64,000 nucleotides of DNA from an uncultured Flavobacteriia bacterium (GCA_903873915.1 CAIQQH010000008.1:1-64000); one strand, 5' to 3'; counted from the stretch's first letter, positions 15,966-26,136 are shown. A program made the numbers and translations. Notes: generated by a model from the sequence alone, not told the origin.

Positions 15966-18773
15966 ATGAAAATGAATTCATTTTACCACACCGTATTTAT
16001 TGCAACTTGTTTTGTTGTATCCCAATCAACTAGTGCACAGAACAATGTAGGGATCGGCACGAACACACCAGACCCAAGTGCTATTGTTGACATGTCAGCA
16101 TCTGACAAAGGGATGCTCGTGCCTCGCATGACAAGTGTCCAGCGAACAGCAATTGTTAGCCCTGCTGAAGCCTTGATGGTGTACGATACAGATGTCGAAT
16201 GCTACTTCTATTTTAAACTTTCCACCGGTTGGTTAAACCTCTGTGGAGCAATGACTGGTGCACAGGGACCTCAAGGAATCCAAGGGCCAATTGGATTAAC
16301 AGGTGCTGTTGGAGCCACAGGACCACAGGGACCTATTGGTTTGACAGGCGCTATAGGACCGCAGGGACCGATTGGTTTGACGGGTGCTGTTGGAGCTACA
16401 GGAGCAACAGGACCGCAAGGTCCGATTGGATTAACAGGTGCTGTTGGAGCCACAGGACCACAGGGACCTATTGGTTTGACAGGCGCTACAGGACCGCAAG
16501 GTCCGATTGGATTAACAGGTGCTGTTGGTGCTACTGGAGCTACAGGACCGCAAGGTCCGATTGGATTAACAGGTGCTACTGGTGCCGTTGGTGCTACGGG
16601 TCCTCAAGGTCCGATTGGATTAACAGGTGCTACTGGTGCCGTTGGTGCTACAGGTCCTCAAGGTCCGATTGGTTTAACAGGTGCTGTTGGACCGCAAGGG
16701 ATAGCCGGTGTTGATGGTGCTGTAGGTGCTACGGGACCTCAAGGTCCTACTGGTTTGACAGGACCGCAGGGTCCGATTGGTTTGACAGGTGCTACCGGCC
16801 TTCAAGGTCCGGCCGGCGTAGCAGGACCGCAAGGGATAGCTGGTGTTGATGGTGCTGTGGGTGCAACTGGGCCTCAAGGTCCGGCCGGCGTAGCAGGACC
16901 ACAAGGGCCTCAAGGTCCGGCTGGAGCAAATGGTCAAGGGGGAGTTTCCATTTCAGGAACTGGAGTCACTTTGACAGGAACAGGAACGGTTGCCGATCCT
17001 TATGTCATCAATGAGAATGACGACGATTGGAAAATACTTGGTAATGCAGGGACGGTTGCAGGCACAAATTTCATTGGAACGACCGATGCCCAAGCCTTTA
17101 TAACAAAAACAGGTGGGAACGGTGCAGCGAACGAGCGCATGCGTATTCTTGCAACAGGACCAGGAATATATAACGCAACTACTCCAGTTGTTGGGGATGT
17201 GTTCTCTGTGTATTCCACTGGAGCGACAGGTGCAATTAACCCACTGGGAACATTTGCCGTGAATGGCTATTCAGCCGGCAACGGAACGGGCGTATATGGC
17301 GAAACCAACGGCGGAGCTTCCACAAATGGAACAGCTGTTTGGGGTACTATTTATGGAACAGCCACTACCGCTTCATCAACGAGTGAAGGAATCTGGGGAT
17401 TGAATACAACTGCTCCTGCGGGAACAGGAGCTACGGCTGCCGTTGCAGTTGGAGTACGCGGAGAAGCTACAGGGACTGCAGGTACTGCCTTTACAATGGG
17501 TGTCTTAGGGATTTCGACAGCAACTGCTGGTGGAGCATATGGTGTTTACGGACAATCATCTTCACCCGCTGCTATGGGAGTTTTTGGAGTTAATCTTGAC
17601 GTGAGTGCTAACCCAGCACATGGTGTTCAAGGTCAAACTGGTGCCGTTGGAAGTGCCGCGGGAATACGCGGATTCAATACTGCGGCAGCGATTGGTGCTG
17701 GACAAAACGGTTTCGGTGTGAGAGGTAGTGCCAATGCGGCTCCAACGGGTACTGGTTTCGTGATGGGTGTTCGCGGTGATTGCAGTGGTGCAACTGGATC
17801 CACATATGGAGTTTATGGCCAATCAGCCTCTGCTACTGGGTTTGGAGTAGATGGAGTTAATACGAATGCATCTGGAACTGGCTTGTTCGCAATAGGAAAT
17901 AATGCTGCCGGAACCTATCTAACAGGTGGCTCAGGAGCAGCGATAAATGGTTCAGGCATTGGAACTTTTTCAATTGCAAGAACTGCAGCAAGTGGAAATG
18001 GTGTTGTCGGTATTGGGAACAACCTTACAGGATCAATTTATACTCCTGGTTCGGGTAGCGGTGTTACGGGAGTTGGAGCTCAATATGGAATTGTGGGATT
18101 TGCAACAACGACGGTAAATACAAACCCATTGAACAACTCTGTGTCGAATGGAGCTGGAGCAAGTGCTGGTGGGTACTTCGAAGTGTTAACTGCTGGTATT
18201 GCGCAAACATGGGCTTATGTTGGTGCACGAGACAATACGGGTACGCTTCGTAAAATCATCGGTTCAGGAACCGTAAACACAATTGTAAAAGACCTTGATG
18301 AAAAATATGTGGCACTTTCTTGTCCAGAAGCACCTGAAAACTTGTTCCAAGATTATGGTGTAGGACAGTTGGTCAATGGCAAAGTACACATCACGATTGA
18401 TCCAATTTTCGCTAAAAATATTGTGGTAAACGAAAACCATCCTTTGCGCGTATTTGTGCAACTGGAAGGCGATTGCAAGGGAGTTTATGTGACAAACAAG
18501 ACAAAGGATGGATTTGATGTCATCGAGTTGAATGCTGGATCTTCCAATACCTCATTCTCTTGGTCGATTGTTGCCAACCGTGCTGATGAAATATTGCCTG
18601 ATGGAACGATTTCTAAGTACTCTAATGAGCGTTTCGCTCCGGCTCCAGGACCACAAGAGAAATTAACACAAGAAATCAGTGAAGAAAATTCAGCAGTGCG
18701 CAACGTTCAGTCAGAGGAGCCTGTATCACCCGCTAAAGTTGGAACGAAGGAAAATCCACGAAAGAAATTATGA
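15966..18773 (+). CDS. Secreted collagen-like (Gly-X-Y) repeat protein
   Basis: 935 aa from the ATG at 15966, chosen because it begins a good signal peptide ([18 protein letters not shown], cleavage after TSAQ); the frame is open to 15933 but that adds an unlikely tail. Layout: a short head (about 26-95) with [17 protein letters not shown] and [13 protein letters not shown], common at the N-terminus of Bacteroidota fibre-like proteins; about 75 collagen triplets (98-325); a long Gly/Ala/Thr-rich region (about 340-760) with imperfect repeats of GVYGQS and MGVRG type; and a C-terminal domain (about 775-900) containing [17 protein letters not shown] and [17 protein letters not shown], shared by many bacterial extracellular repeat proteins. 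The end is Lys-rich. No T9SS sorting domain was seen, so export past the outer membrane is unclear. Confidence 0.9.
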   Translation: MKMNSFYHTVFIATCFVVSQSTSAQNNVGIGTNTPDPSAIVDMSASDKGMLVPRMTSVQRTAIVSPAEALMVYDTDVECYFYFKLSTGWLNLCGAMTGAQGPQGIQGPIGLTGAVGATGPQGPIGLTGAIGPQGPIGLTGAVGATGATGPQGPIGLTGAVGATGPQGPIGLTGATGPQGPIGLTGAVGATGATGPQGPIGLTGATGAVGATGPQGPIGLTGATGAVGATGPQGPIGLTGAVGPQGIAGVDGAVGATGPQGPTGLTGPQGPIGLTGATGLQGPAGVAGPQGIAGVDGAVGATGPQGPAGVAGPQGPQGPAGANGQGGVSISGTGVTLTGTGTVADPYVINENDDDWKILGNAGTVAGTNFIGTTDAQAFITKTGGNGAANERMRILATGPGIYNATTPVVGDVFSVYSTGATGAINPLGTFAVNGYSAGNGTGVYGETNGGASTNGTAVWGTIYGTATTASSTSEGIWGLNTTAPAGTGATAAVAVGVRGEATGTAGTAFTMGVLGISTATAGGAYGVYGQSSSPAAMGVFGVNLDVSANPAHGVQGQTGAVGSAAGIRGFNTAAAIGAGQNGFGVRGSANAAPTGTGFVMGVRGDCSGATGSTYGVYGQSASATGFGVDGVNTNASGTGLFAIGNNAAGTYLTGGSGAAINGSGIGTFSIARTAASGNGVVGIGNNLTGSIYTPGSGSGVTGVGAQYGIVGFATTTVNTNPLNNSVSNGAGASAGGYFEVLTAGIAQTWAYVGARDNTGTLRKIIGSGTVNTIVKDLDEKYVALSCPEAPENLFQDYGVGQLVNGKVHITIDPIFAKNIVVNENHPLRVFVQLEGDCKGVYVTNKTKDGFDVIELNAGSSNTSFSWSIVANRADEILPDGTISKYSNERFAPAPGPQEKLTQEISEENSAVRNVQSEEPVSPAKVGTKENPRKKL
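16257..16940 (+). repeat. In-frame collagen-like DNA repeat tract
   Basis: About 684 bp of 9-bp Gly-X-Y codon triplets arranged in longer units; the peptide GPIGLTGA occurs ten times at 24-45 residue-codon spacing (units of 36-54 bp). The bases of neighbouring units are nearly identical, so length variation by slippage or recombination is expected between strains. No interruption of the reading frame. Confidence 0.9.
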
Positions 18774-18795
18774 TAGGTGAGTTTTAATCTCATTT

Positions 18796-18832
18796 AAAAA
18801 AAAGCTTGCATGTCGAATGCAAGCTTTTTTTT
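18796..18832. terminator. Bidirectional intrinsic terminator
   Basis: A perfect 16-bp inverted repeat, AAAAAAAAGCTTGCAT, loop GTCGA, then its complement, so both strands end in a T run. It closes the collagen-like gene on the plus strand and probably the lptG-like gene on the minus strand. Confidence 0.9.
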
Positions 18833-18956
18833 GTTCGCTCTAATCAATCGTGCGCATGCGTAGGGATAGACACTAGGTACAAATCATTGAAATGTAAAAC
18901 AATAAGGTGCTGCTGATTTTTTAGATTAAACCAACGGGGATTCCAAAGCTTAAAAA

Positions 18957-20033
18957 CTACTTCTGTGCGAAGCGGTACAAGATGTAAGCGATACCTCCAA
19001 ACAAGATATTCGGCACCCATACCGCTAATTCTGCAGGGAAACCAACCTTCATAGCGGCAACTGTTGTCACCTTCATGGCGAAGATGTAAATGAAAATAAT
19101 GCCCAATCCCAACGCTATACTAATCCCAATACCTCCGCGTTTTTTCCGCGAAGAAACAGAAACGCCAATGATTGTCAACACATAGGAGGCAAATGGGTAT
19201 GAGGTACGTTGGTTGAGCTCAATTTCGTACATCGGCACATTTCCTGAGCCCTTCTCCTTTTCCCTTTTGATGAATCCATTGAGTTCTGAATAGGTCATGG
19301 CTTCCGCAATATTATCTCGTTGCGCCATTTCCTCTATTCTAAACTTAAAAATTGTGTCTTTTTTCTGCCCTTCGTGGACCACATCATTTGGATAGCCAAC
19401 TCTTCGTTCAAAATAATCCGTCAACACCCATGTATCGGTGCCTTGCTTATTTTGTGCAGAACGCGCCTTGATAAAATACTTGAGCTTTTTGTCTTCACCC
19501 CATTGCTCGAGCACAAAGTCATTGACCATATTTTGTTCGGAGGAAAAACTCGAGAAATATACCACTTGGTTTCCAGGGTATTCTGCGTGGTAATCTTCCA
19601 CATACATGGCATCACGGTAATATTTCTCCTCAAATGCCAAGCGCACTTTATTCGCTTTAGGCAAGACGAAATGATTCATAAATAAGGAAATGATCATCAG
19701 TATTGTTGCGGAAATCATGTAAGGTCTCAAAAACCGGTGAAAGGGCCTACCACTGTTGAGCATCGGTATAATTTCAGAGTCTTGTGCCATTTTTGCGGTA
19801 AACCAAATCACTGAAACGAAAATAATCATCGAAGAAAACATATTCCCATAGAAGAGAATGAAGTTTAGGTAATACTCGAAAATGATTCCTGATAGTGGCG
19901 CCTGATTGTCGATAAATTCGCTCAAACGTTCCGCTAAATCAAAGACCATCGCTAGAAGCATGATGATCCCCAGCATGAAGAAGAAGGTCGTTAGGAACTT
20001 CCGAATGATATATTTATCGAGGATAGACAGCAC
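18957..20033 (-). CDS. LptF/LptG family lipopolysaccharide export permease
   Basis: 358 aa. Begins MLSILDKYIIRKFLTTFFFM, the usual opening of YjgP/YjgQ (LptF/LptG) permeases, with about six transmembrane helices, three at each end, and a periplasmic beta-jellyroll between (about 130-255). It is expected to form the inner-membrane part of the LptBFG transporter that moves LPS to the periplasmic bridge. Which of the two paralogues it is cannot be decided here. It starts one base after the tgt stop, so the two genes are an operon, an arrangement common in Bacteroidota. Confidence 0.9.
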   Translation of the reverse strand: MLSILDKYIIRKFLTTFFFMLGIIMLLAMVFDLAERLSEFIDNQAPLSGIIFEYYLNFILFYGNMFSSMIIFVSVIWFTAKMAQDSEIIPMLNSGRPFHRFLRPYMISATILMIISLFMNHFVLPKANKVRLAFEEKYYRDAMYVEDYHAEYPGNQVVYFSSFSSEQNMVNDFVLEQWGEDKKLKYFIKARSAQNKQGTDTWVLTDYFERRVGYPNDVVHEGQKKDTIFKFRIEEMAQRDNIAEAMTYSELNGFIKREKEKGSGNVPMYEIELNQRTSYPFASYVLTIIGVSVSSRKKRGGIGISIALGLGIIFIYIFAMKVTTVAAMKVGFPAELAVWVPNILFGGIAYILYRFAQK

Positions 20034-20034
20034 C

Positions 20035-21165
20035 TTATAATCGTTGTCCTAGTTTTGGCGTAATCGCATTTTTCCATTCCACAAACGAACCATTTAAGAT
20101 TCTCTGGCGTGCTTCTTTCATCAAATCAAGATAGAATGCCAAATTATGAATTGTCGCAATTTGAATCCCTAGATTTTCACCTGTTTTTATCAAATGACGC
20201 AAATAGGCCTTCGTATACACTTGATCCACAAATGCTTTTCCAGAAGCGTCAATAGGAGAAAAATCCATTTCCCATTTCTTATTTTTAATGTTGATTGTTC
20301 CTTCCCAGGTAAATAGCATACCGTGTCGTGCATTTCGCGAAGGCATCACGCAATCAAACATATCAATTCCCAAGGCAATGCATTCCAATAAATTTACTGG
20401 TGTACCTACCCCCATTAAATACCTTGGTTTTTCCTTAGGTAATATTTGGCAGACATGATCTGTCATTTCATACAACTCTTCATCTGGTTCACCAACTGAA
20501 AGTCCTCCGATGGCATTTCCTACGGCATCAAAGGATGCGATAGTCTCCGCCGATTCAGTCCTTAAATCCTTGTATACGCTTCCTTGTATGATTGGAAAAA
20601 GTGCTTGCTTGTAGCCGTATTTTGGTTCTGTTTGTTCCATTCGATCCATGCAGCGTTTCAACCAGCGGTGGGTCATGTGCATCGAACGTTTGGCATACTG
20701 ATAATCGCAGGGATAAGGTGTACATTCATCAAAAGCCATGATGATATCGGCACCTATAGAACGTTGAATGTCTATCGCTCGTTCGGGGGTGAAAAAATGA
20801 TAACTCCCATCGATGTGCGACTGGAACTTTACCCCCTCTTCATTTATTTTTCTTGAGCCGGACAACGAATACACCTGATATCCGCCACTGTCAGTAAGCA
20901 TAGGGCGTTCCCAGCCCATAAATTGATGAAGTCCACCAGCTGCTTCCAACACCTCAATGCCTGGTCGTAAAAACAAATGATAGGTGTTTCCAAGGATGAT
21001 TTGCGCATTGATGTCATCGCGCAATTCCTGCTGATGAACACCTTTTACCGAGCCAACTGTTCCTACAGGCATGAATATCGGAGTTTCAATTGTGCCGTGA
21101 TCGGTGTGCAATAATCCTACCCTTGCGCGGGATTTTGTATCGGTATGAAGAAGGTCAAAGTGCAT
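20035..21165 (-). CDS. tgt: tRNA-guanine transglycosylase Tgt
   Basis: 376 aa. Exchanges the wobble guanine of GUN-anticodon tRNAs for preQ1. The substrate Asp is in LTDSGGYQVYSLSG, and the nucleophile Asp in DMFDCVMPSRNARHG. The C-terminal zinc site is unusual: where most bacterial Tgt have a CxCxxC motif, this one reads SPIDASGKAFVDQVYTKAYL with no cysteine, although the later IATIHNL histidine is kept. Similar loss may be general in Bacteroidota (from memory, not checked). It heads an operon with the lptG-like gene and has a TATCTTTG promoter element at 21189-21196. Confidence 0.95.
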   Translation of the reverse strand: MHFDLLHTDTKSRARVGLLHTDHGTIETPIFMPVGTVGSVKGVHQQELRDDINAQIILGNTYHLFLRPGIEVLEAAGGLHQFMGWERPMLTDSGGYQVYSLSGSRKINEEGVKFQSHIDGSYHFFTPERAIDIQRSIGADIIMAFDECTPYPCDYQYAKRSMHMTHRWLKRCMDRMEQTEPKYGYKQALFPIIQGSVYKDLRTESAETIASFDAVGNAIGGLSVGEPDEELYEMTDHVCQILPKEKPRYLMGVGTPVNLLECIALGIDMFDCVMPSRNARHGMLFTWEGTINIKNKKWEMDFSPIDASGKAFVDQVYTKAYLRHLIKTGENLGIQIATIHNLAFYLDLMKEARQRILNGSFVEWKNAITPKLGQRL

Positions 21166-21188
21166 AAAATGTTGAAAACTAAACGGCG

Positions 21189-21196
21189 CAAAGATA
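21189..21196 (-). promoter_or_regulatory. Predicted -7 element for tgt
   Basis: Minus strand TATCTTTG, 23 bases before the tgt ATG. The opposite strand has CATCTTTG at 21218-21225, two bases before the start codon of the divergent glycosyltransferase gene, possibly a promoter giving a leaderless message. Confidence 0.5.
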
Positions 21197-21227
21197 AAGC
21201 TATTTCATTAGTCCCCCCATCTTTGCA

Positions 21228-22385
21228 ATGAAGCTTTACGACGACATGCATTTTATACCATCTTTCGAGCCATCTGCATTTTTTTATGTCTTCCTAACGT
21301 TTGGGATTACTGCGCTCGTTCATCTTACATATGTGCTTGTTATTCAGGGTAGATTCGCGTTTTACACGCAAAAAAAATCAGTGAGTCCAGACTCAACTCT
21401 TCCCCCTATTTCGCTCATCATTGCCGCACGAAACGAGTCGGACAATCTGTATGAAAACCTTCCTTTTATACTAGACCAAGACTACCCCTTGTTTGAGGTC
21501 ATTGTCATTAACAACCAATCTGTAGATGATTCGAGTCAACTGTTGCGATCATTTCAGCATGAATATCCAAACCTACATGTGATCGAAGTTGAGCGCAACC
21601 CACACCTTCGGCCTGGAAAGAAACTCTCGATAACCATAGGCATTAAAGGGGCGCAGTATGACCATTTCATATTGACGGATGCAGATTGTCGTCCGGCTTC
21701 GCGCTTATGGCTTCAGTTGATGGCAACATCGTTCTCCGAAGAGAAAGAATTGGTAATCGGCTATGGGCCCTATACAAAGTCTGAGGGATTTTTAAACAGT
21801 CTTATTCGCTTCGACACCGCCTCTATAGGCATCAGCTATTTTTCGATGGCACTATCCGGATTGACGTATATGGGGGTTGGCAGAAACATTGGCTATACCA
21901 AAAACCTATTTGAATCAGTCAAGGGATTTCGATCACACTATGAGCTGGCCTCTGGGGACGATGATCTTTTTGTTCAGGAAGCAGCAACTAAGAAGAATGT
22001 TAGGATCAATGTCGATAAAAACACCTTCTGCTATTCTGCCCCTTGCGCTGACTGGGATTCATGGATTAGACAAAAAACAAGACACTACACGACTACAGAT
22101 CGCTATGAGGTTATTAAAAAATGGATGTTAGGAATATATCCATTGACCATGTTGATCTTGCTTATATCCTTTGTTATTTTGATGCTGAGTAATGATTTTC
22201 GATGGTTAAGTGCCTCGGTCTTCATTTTCGTTACAGGTGTTAAATGGTGGATACAAGGCCGTTGTTTCAATAAATTGAACGAGGGCAGCTTAGTAAAGTA
22301 CCTGCCATTGTGGGATATCATGTATACGATTTTGATGCCGATCATTTATTATTCATCTGAAAAAAAGGCAGCAAACAAATGGTAG
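21228..22385 (+). CDS. Family 2 glycosyltransferase with membrane helices
   Basis: 385 aa. One N-terminal transmembrane helix (about 14-38), a GT-A catalytic domain (about 55-285) and two or three C-terminal helices (about 300-375). SLIIAARNESDNLYENLPF starts the nucleotide-sugar fold; the metal-binding DxD is TDADC; IRQKTRHY occupies the QxxRW position. It should use a UDP- or GDP-sugar to build a surface polysaccharide or lipid-linked sugar. The closest relative within the window is the gene at 37672-38781. Its end overlaps the ECF sigma gene by seven bases. Confidence 0.87.
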   Translation: MKLYDDMHFIPSFEPSAFFYVFLTFGITALVHLTYVLVIQGRFAFYTQKKSVSPDSTLPPISLIIAARNESDNLYENLPFILDQDYPLFEVIVINNQSVDDSSQLLRSFQHEYPNLHVIEVERNPHLRPGKKLSITIGIKGAQYDHFILTDADCRPASRLWLQLMATSFSEEKELVIGYGPYTKSEGFLNSLIRFDTASIGISYFSMALSGLTYMGVGRNIGYTKNLFESVKGFRSHYELASGDDDLFVQEAATKKNVRINVDKNTFCYSAPCADWDSWIRQKTRHYTTTDRYEVIKKWMLGIYPLTMLILLISFVILMLSNDFRWLSASVFIFVTGVKWWIQGRCFNKLNEGSLVKYLPLWDIMYTILMPIIYYSSEKKAANKW

Positions 22386-22984
22386 AAGGCGAACACTTAT
22401 CCGACAAAGCACGACATGATCTCATTCTTGTAGAAGCGGCGAAGGCAGGCAATCAAGCGGCATATGCTGAATTGATGGACAGGTATAGAGAATCGATTTA
22501 TTACATGATGCTGAAAATGGTGAAAAACCAAGATGATGCCGACGATTTAACGATTGAGGCATTTGGAAAAGCATTTAATCGCCTAGAACAATACTCTCCA
22601 AGTTATGCCTTTAGCACATGGCTTTTTAAAATAGCTTCCAACAATTGCATTGACTTTATTCGCAAGAAACGCATCAGATTCACTTCAATGGATACCGGAT
22701 TCACCTCGAGCGATGGTGAAGTAGTCTATATTGAAGCAAAAGCTTCGGTTATGAATCCAGAGGAAACGATCATTCATGGGCAAAAAGTATCGCACATGCG
22801 CGTCCTTGTGAGCAAATTAAAGCCGCGATATCGCGAGCTTGTTGAAAAGCGCTATTTTGAAGAATTGAGTTATGAGGAAATTGCGGATGAATTGAATCTT
22901 CCTTTAGGCACAGTTAAGGCACAGTTGTTCCGCGCGCGTGACTTCTTGGCAGGAATGATGGAAAAAACAAAAGACACGATTTAA
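22379..22984 (+). CDS. ECF-type RNA polymerase sigma factor
   Basis: 201 aa. Sigma region 2 (about 20-90) has DADDLTIEAFGKAFNRLEQY and FSTWLFKIASNNCIDFIRKK, the core-binding and -10 recognition parts; region 4 (about 140-195) has RYFEELSYEEIADELNLPLG followed by TVKAQLFRARDFL, the -35 recognising helix-turn-helix. No region 1 or 3, as expected for ECF sigmas. No anti-sigma factor gene follows, so control is not visible. The start overlaps the end of the glycosyltransferase gene, implying co-expression. Confidence 0.93.
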   Translation: MVEGEHLSDKARHDLILVEAAKAGNQAAYAELMDRYRESIYYMMLKMVKNQDDADDLTIEAFGKAFNRLEQYSPSYAFSTWLFKIASNNCIDFIRKKRIRFTSMDTGFTSSDGEVVYIEAKASVMNPEETIIHGQKVSHMRVLVSKLKPRYRELVEKRYFEELSYEEIADELNLPLGTVKAQLFRARDFLAGMMEKTKDTI

Positions 22985-23034
22985 TCTGCGCATTCGATCA
23001 CCTCAATTTCATCGGCAAACCGTGCCTTTTCATC

Positions 23035-23655
23035 ATGAAGCAAATTGAACATTATTTCCCCAATCTTACTGAAATTCAAAAGCATCAATTTGATCAATTG
23101 GGAAATCTTTACGCGCAATGGAACGAACAGATCAATGTGATTTCCCGTAAAGACACTGAAAATTTTTATGAGCGGCATGTGCTACATTCACTCGGCATTG
23201 CCAAGGTGATCGAATTTTCAGAAGGATCTAAAATTCTTGATATAGGCACTGGTGGAGGATTTCCTGGAGTCCCACTGGCCATCCTCTTTCCTGATTGCCA
23301 ATTCACCTTGGTAGATTCCATTGGAAAGAAGATTCGGGTAGTCAACGAAGTGAAAAATGAGTTGGGACTGATGAATGTCGTTGCTATACATGAACGAGCG
23401 GAAAACATTGTAGACAAATTTGACTTTATTGTAAGTCGAGCAGTAACAGCTATGCCAGATTTTATCCTATGGACAAAGGGTAAAATATCGAAAAACAACC
23501 GAAACACATTGAAAAATGGGATTTTGTACCTGAAAGGTGGCGACTTAAGCGAAGAACTTTCAACCGTTCAACAAAAATTGAAAATTTTCAACTTGAGTGA
23601 AATTTACTCAGAAGAGTTTTTCGAGACAAAAAAGATCGTTCACGTCAGTCTCTAA
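23035..23655 (+). CDS. rsmG: 16S rRNA (guanine527-N7)-methyltransferase RsmG
   Basis: 206 aa, the normal length. Methylates G527 in the 530 loop of 16S rRNA with S-adenosylmethionine. Motif I is ILDIGTGGGFPGVPLAILFP, followed by the acidic VDSIGKK; INVISRKDTENFYERHVLHS is the conserved N-terminal segment. SRAVTAMPDF carries the catalytic-site basic residue region. It lies 50 bases downstream of the ECF sigma gene on the same strand. No gidA (mnmG) neighbour, unlike in many bacteria. Confidence 0.96.
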   Translation: MKQIEHYFPNLTEIQKHQFDQLGNLYAQWNEQINVISRKDTENFYERHVLHSLGIAKVIEFSEGSKILDIGTGGGFPGVPLAILFPDCQFTLVDSIGKKIRVVNEVKNELGLMNVVAIHERAENIVDKFDFIVSRAVTAMPDFILWTKGKISKNNRNTLKNGILYLKGGDLSEELSTVQQKLKIFNLSEIYSEEFFETKKIVHVSL

Positions 23656-23667
23656 CTGACAAAAGAA

Positions 23668-24207
23668 TTAGGACAGTTTATATTTTTTGAAGAACACATC
23701 CCAGTCCCAGATAAAATTCGCCATTACCTCATCCAGTCGCTTTAAAAATAATGGGTTTGGAGCCTGCATGCGTTTGAAGTAATCATCCTGAAATTCATTC
23801 AAGCCATATTTATGAAACATTGCTTTAGACATGCCATAAATCATGTTTTTTGAAGGATGATTTACACGTGTGATAAACGACTGATAATCGCGAACAAGCT
23901 TTTCAAAATCAGCTTCTTTCATGTCATAAATACGCGCTAATTTTTCAAAAATCAACTTTTCAACACGACCTGCTTGTTCCGCTTCAAAAGTGCTTTCCAA
24001 AAAAGATAAATTACCCACGATAACGATCATTCCAAACTCACCGCTTTCTGTACTCGACATTTCGGGAGATTTCATAAAAGCAGCATCTTCATTAATGAGA
24101 GATGCTACCTCTTTAAAACCATTATCCACCGAATCAAAAATCGCGTTTATGAACAGGTTTGCAACTTGGTTGTCCGAAAGTCTGCGCTTAATCAATGTTC
24201 CCAGCAT
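23668..24207 (-). CDS. Conserved hypothetical protein, helical
   Basis: 179 aa. I do not recognise a named domain. The protein is soluble, acidic and mostly helical, with conserved-looking segments FGMIVIVGNLSFLES and NMIYGMSKAMFHKYGLNEFQ. It has no signal peptide, cysteine pairs or membrane helices. It is convergent with rsmG (12 bases apart). A TAAATTTG element at 24239-24246 on the minus strand is a plausible promoter. It is a real gene by its codon use and clean start, but function is unknown. Confidence 0.7.
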   Translation of the reverse strand: MLGTLIKRRLSDNQVANLFINAIFDSVDNGFKEVASLINEDAAFMKSPEMSSTESGEFGMIVIVGNLSFLESTFEAEQAGRVEKLIFEKLARIYDMKEADFEKLVRDYQSFITRVNHPSKNMIYGMSKAMFHKYGLNEFQDDYFKRMQAPNPLFLKRLDEVMANFIWDWDVFFKKYKLS

Positions 24208-24421
24208 AATGTCCTGTGTTGATAATACTTACTACTTACAAATTTAACGATGTAGTGAAGGGCATGACGGCTGTGTCCCTTAAGGTTTTCAACCAAGTTT
24301 TCAACACTATTCAACAGATTTCACCACTTTTCGTGAAAGTATCAGTCAAAAAACCATTCTTGTCTTACCATTTCGCCAAAAAGACAGCAACGCAAAGTCC
24401 CCCTGTTAAGTGCAAAAAGAG

Positions 24422-26077
24422 TCATTTATCCCCACTTAAAACCTCTAAGATGGGCGAGCCAGTCATAGCGCCACTGCGCTGAAGCTGAAGGATATGAGAC
24501 AATGTCGCCGCGATATCTGTAATTTCAATGGTACGAAACACATCCTGAGCGGGAATTGATGCGCCGTACCAAAGCAGTGGGACATGCGTATCATAGTTGA
24601 AGGCTGAACCATGACTAGTCCCTTTATGTGCTGCCGCATTATCAATTTCTTTCATTAAATAGCCAGGCTCAAGGATAAACACCACATCACCACTTTCTTT
24701 CGGATGAACCCCTTTCAAGACCATTGCTTGCCATTCATCTCTTGCAGCAGTGCTCAAATCTGTTGGTGTGTAAACAGCTTTAACCTCTGACCACCTGCGA
24801 ATTTGATCCGCTACGAATTCAGCCACTTGATCAATGGTCAAATGAAGTTCTGCTATTTTTTTGTGGTCCAAATAAATGTTTTGATTCTCTTCACACAAAA
24901 CCAATGGAGCACCAAATTTTTCAGCACTCGCCTTTTTCAACAATTCAAGTGGCTCTTTGACGAACATGTAACCGCCAGGCAACTTTTTATCGACCAAATA
25001 TTGAGGCACAGGAACCACCGCATGGTCAGCCGTTAAGAACAATACAAATCCATCTTTGCCATATTGTTTTTCTAAGCTACAAATCAATCGTGCAATCTCA
25101 ATGTCCAATCGCAAGTACATATCTTCCAATTCAACTGAGCGCAAACCAAACGAATGTCCGGCAATGTCGGGGGTAGAATAGGAAATACAGAGCATGTCGG
25201 TTTGGTTATCCGCACCAAGATTCTCTGAAGACATGGCTTGTAAGGCGAAATTTGTTAGGTAAGTATTGGCAAAAGGTGTTGCCGTAAAAAGGGAGAAGTT
25301 GTTTTTTCCAGCAGCGAGTGAAGAAGCATTCATTTGCCCTAAATCATAGGGAAATGTAGGGGTTGTCTTCCCTGAAAGAACTTGTTCGTAGGGAGAATCA
25401 TCGGGCCCTGACGCCGTGTAACTTGAGATATCGTAGAGTGTATTCCACGACTGTTTCATGTACTTTTCCGCGTTGTCACTGGCATTAAAGTCCTGCACCC
25501 ATTTGGGCAATTCACTTTTAAAAAACGTACTTGTGATGAATTTCCCTGTCGCATAATCAAACCAATACGAGCCATCGCTCAAATGTCCACCTGGCAAAAT
25601 GGCACTGCGGTCCTTGATGGAAATGGAAACCACTTTTGCACTTGGATACGTCATTTTGAGTTGATCCGTTATGGTGTAAGTTTTTAAATTTTTTGGTGAA
25701 CACATGCCGCCAGAAGCACTTGTTCCTACAGACTTCTCTGTTGAGTCATAGACACAATTCAATACTTTTCCTGAGTTGCGGTCATACCATTCATTCCCAA
25801 CAATCCCATGATTCGCTGGTGTAGTACCTGTGTAAATACTGGCATGCCCAGGTCCAGTAAATGTTGGAACATAATTGTATAGCGTTGTGCGGCAGTTGGT
25901 GCCATTTTTCATAATTTTCCTGAACCCATTTTCTCCAAAGCGCTCTTGATAGCGATAGAGGTATTCGTAACACATTTGGTCCACTACGATTCCAACAACA
26001 AGTTTGGGTTGTTCTGATTTTTGATTGAAGGCAAAAAGTGGTAAACTAAGTGCTATATAAACGAGCAGATTTTTCAT
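24422..26077 (-). CDS. Secreted alkaline phosphatase, PafA type
   Basis: 551 aa. After a signal peptide (about 1-19) comes a single alkaline phosphatase superfamily domain. The metal Asp is in GIVVDQM, the nucleophile Thr74 in PTFTGPGHASIYTG, and GIVGNEWYDR and SIKDRSAILPGG supply the Asn and Lys-x-Arg phosphate contacts that set PafA apart from PhoA. TADHAVVPVPQYL and the final HGSAFNYDTHVPLLWYG carry the remaining metal ligands. PafA-type enzymes are calcium-/zinc-dependent periplasmic or outer-surface phosphomonoesterases that work even when phosphate is plentiful. No Pho-box-like repeats were noted. Divergent from miaE. Confidence 0.9.
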   Translation of the reverse strand: MKNLLVYIALSLPLFAFNQKSEQPKLVVGIVVDQMCYEYLYRYQERFGENGFRKIMKNGTNCRTTLYNYVPTFTGPGHASIYTGTTPANHGIVGNEWYDRNSGKVLNCVYDSTEKSVGTSASGGMCSPKNLKTYTITDQLKMTYPSAKVVSISIKDRSAILPGGHLSDGSYWFDYATGKFITSTFFKSELPKWVQDFNASDNAEKYMKQSWNTLYDISSYTASGPDDSPYEQVLSGKTTPTFPYDLGQMNASSLAAGKNNFSLFTATPFANTYLTNFALQAMSSENLGADNQTDMLCISYSTPDIAGHSFGLRSVELEDMYLRLDIEIARLICSLEKQYGKDGFVLFLTADHAVVPVPQYLVDKKLPGGYMFVKEPLELLKKASAEKFGAPLVLCEENQNIYLDHKKIAELHLTIDQVAEFVADQIRRWSEVKAVYTPTDLSTAARDEWQAMVLKGVHPKESGDVVFILEPGYLMKEIDNAAAHKGTSHGSAFNYDTHVPLLWYGASIPAQDVFRTIEITDIAATLSHILQLQRSGAMTGSPILEVLSGDK

Positions 26078-26136
26078 GCGATAAAATTTGATGTTTAAAA
26101 TTAGTCAAAGCAATACATTCGCGTTCAATTCACCAT

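Noticed and set aside
16229-16714. 161-codon plus-strand frame rich in Trp, Cys and Arg
   Set aside because: It is a second frame of the collagen-like repeat; repetition keeps it open by chance.
16257-16940. Short regular repeats as a CRISPR array
   Set aside because: There are no unique spacers; the repeats are in-frame Gly-X-Y codons within a long gene.
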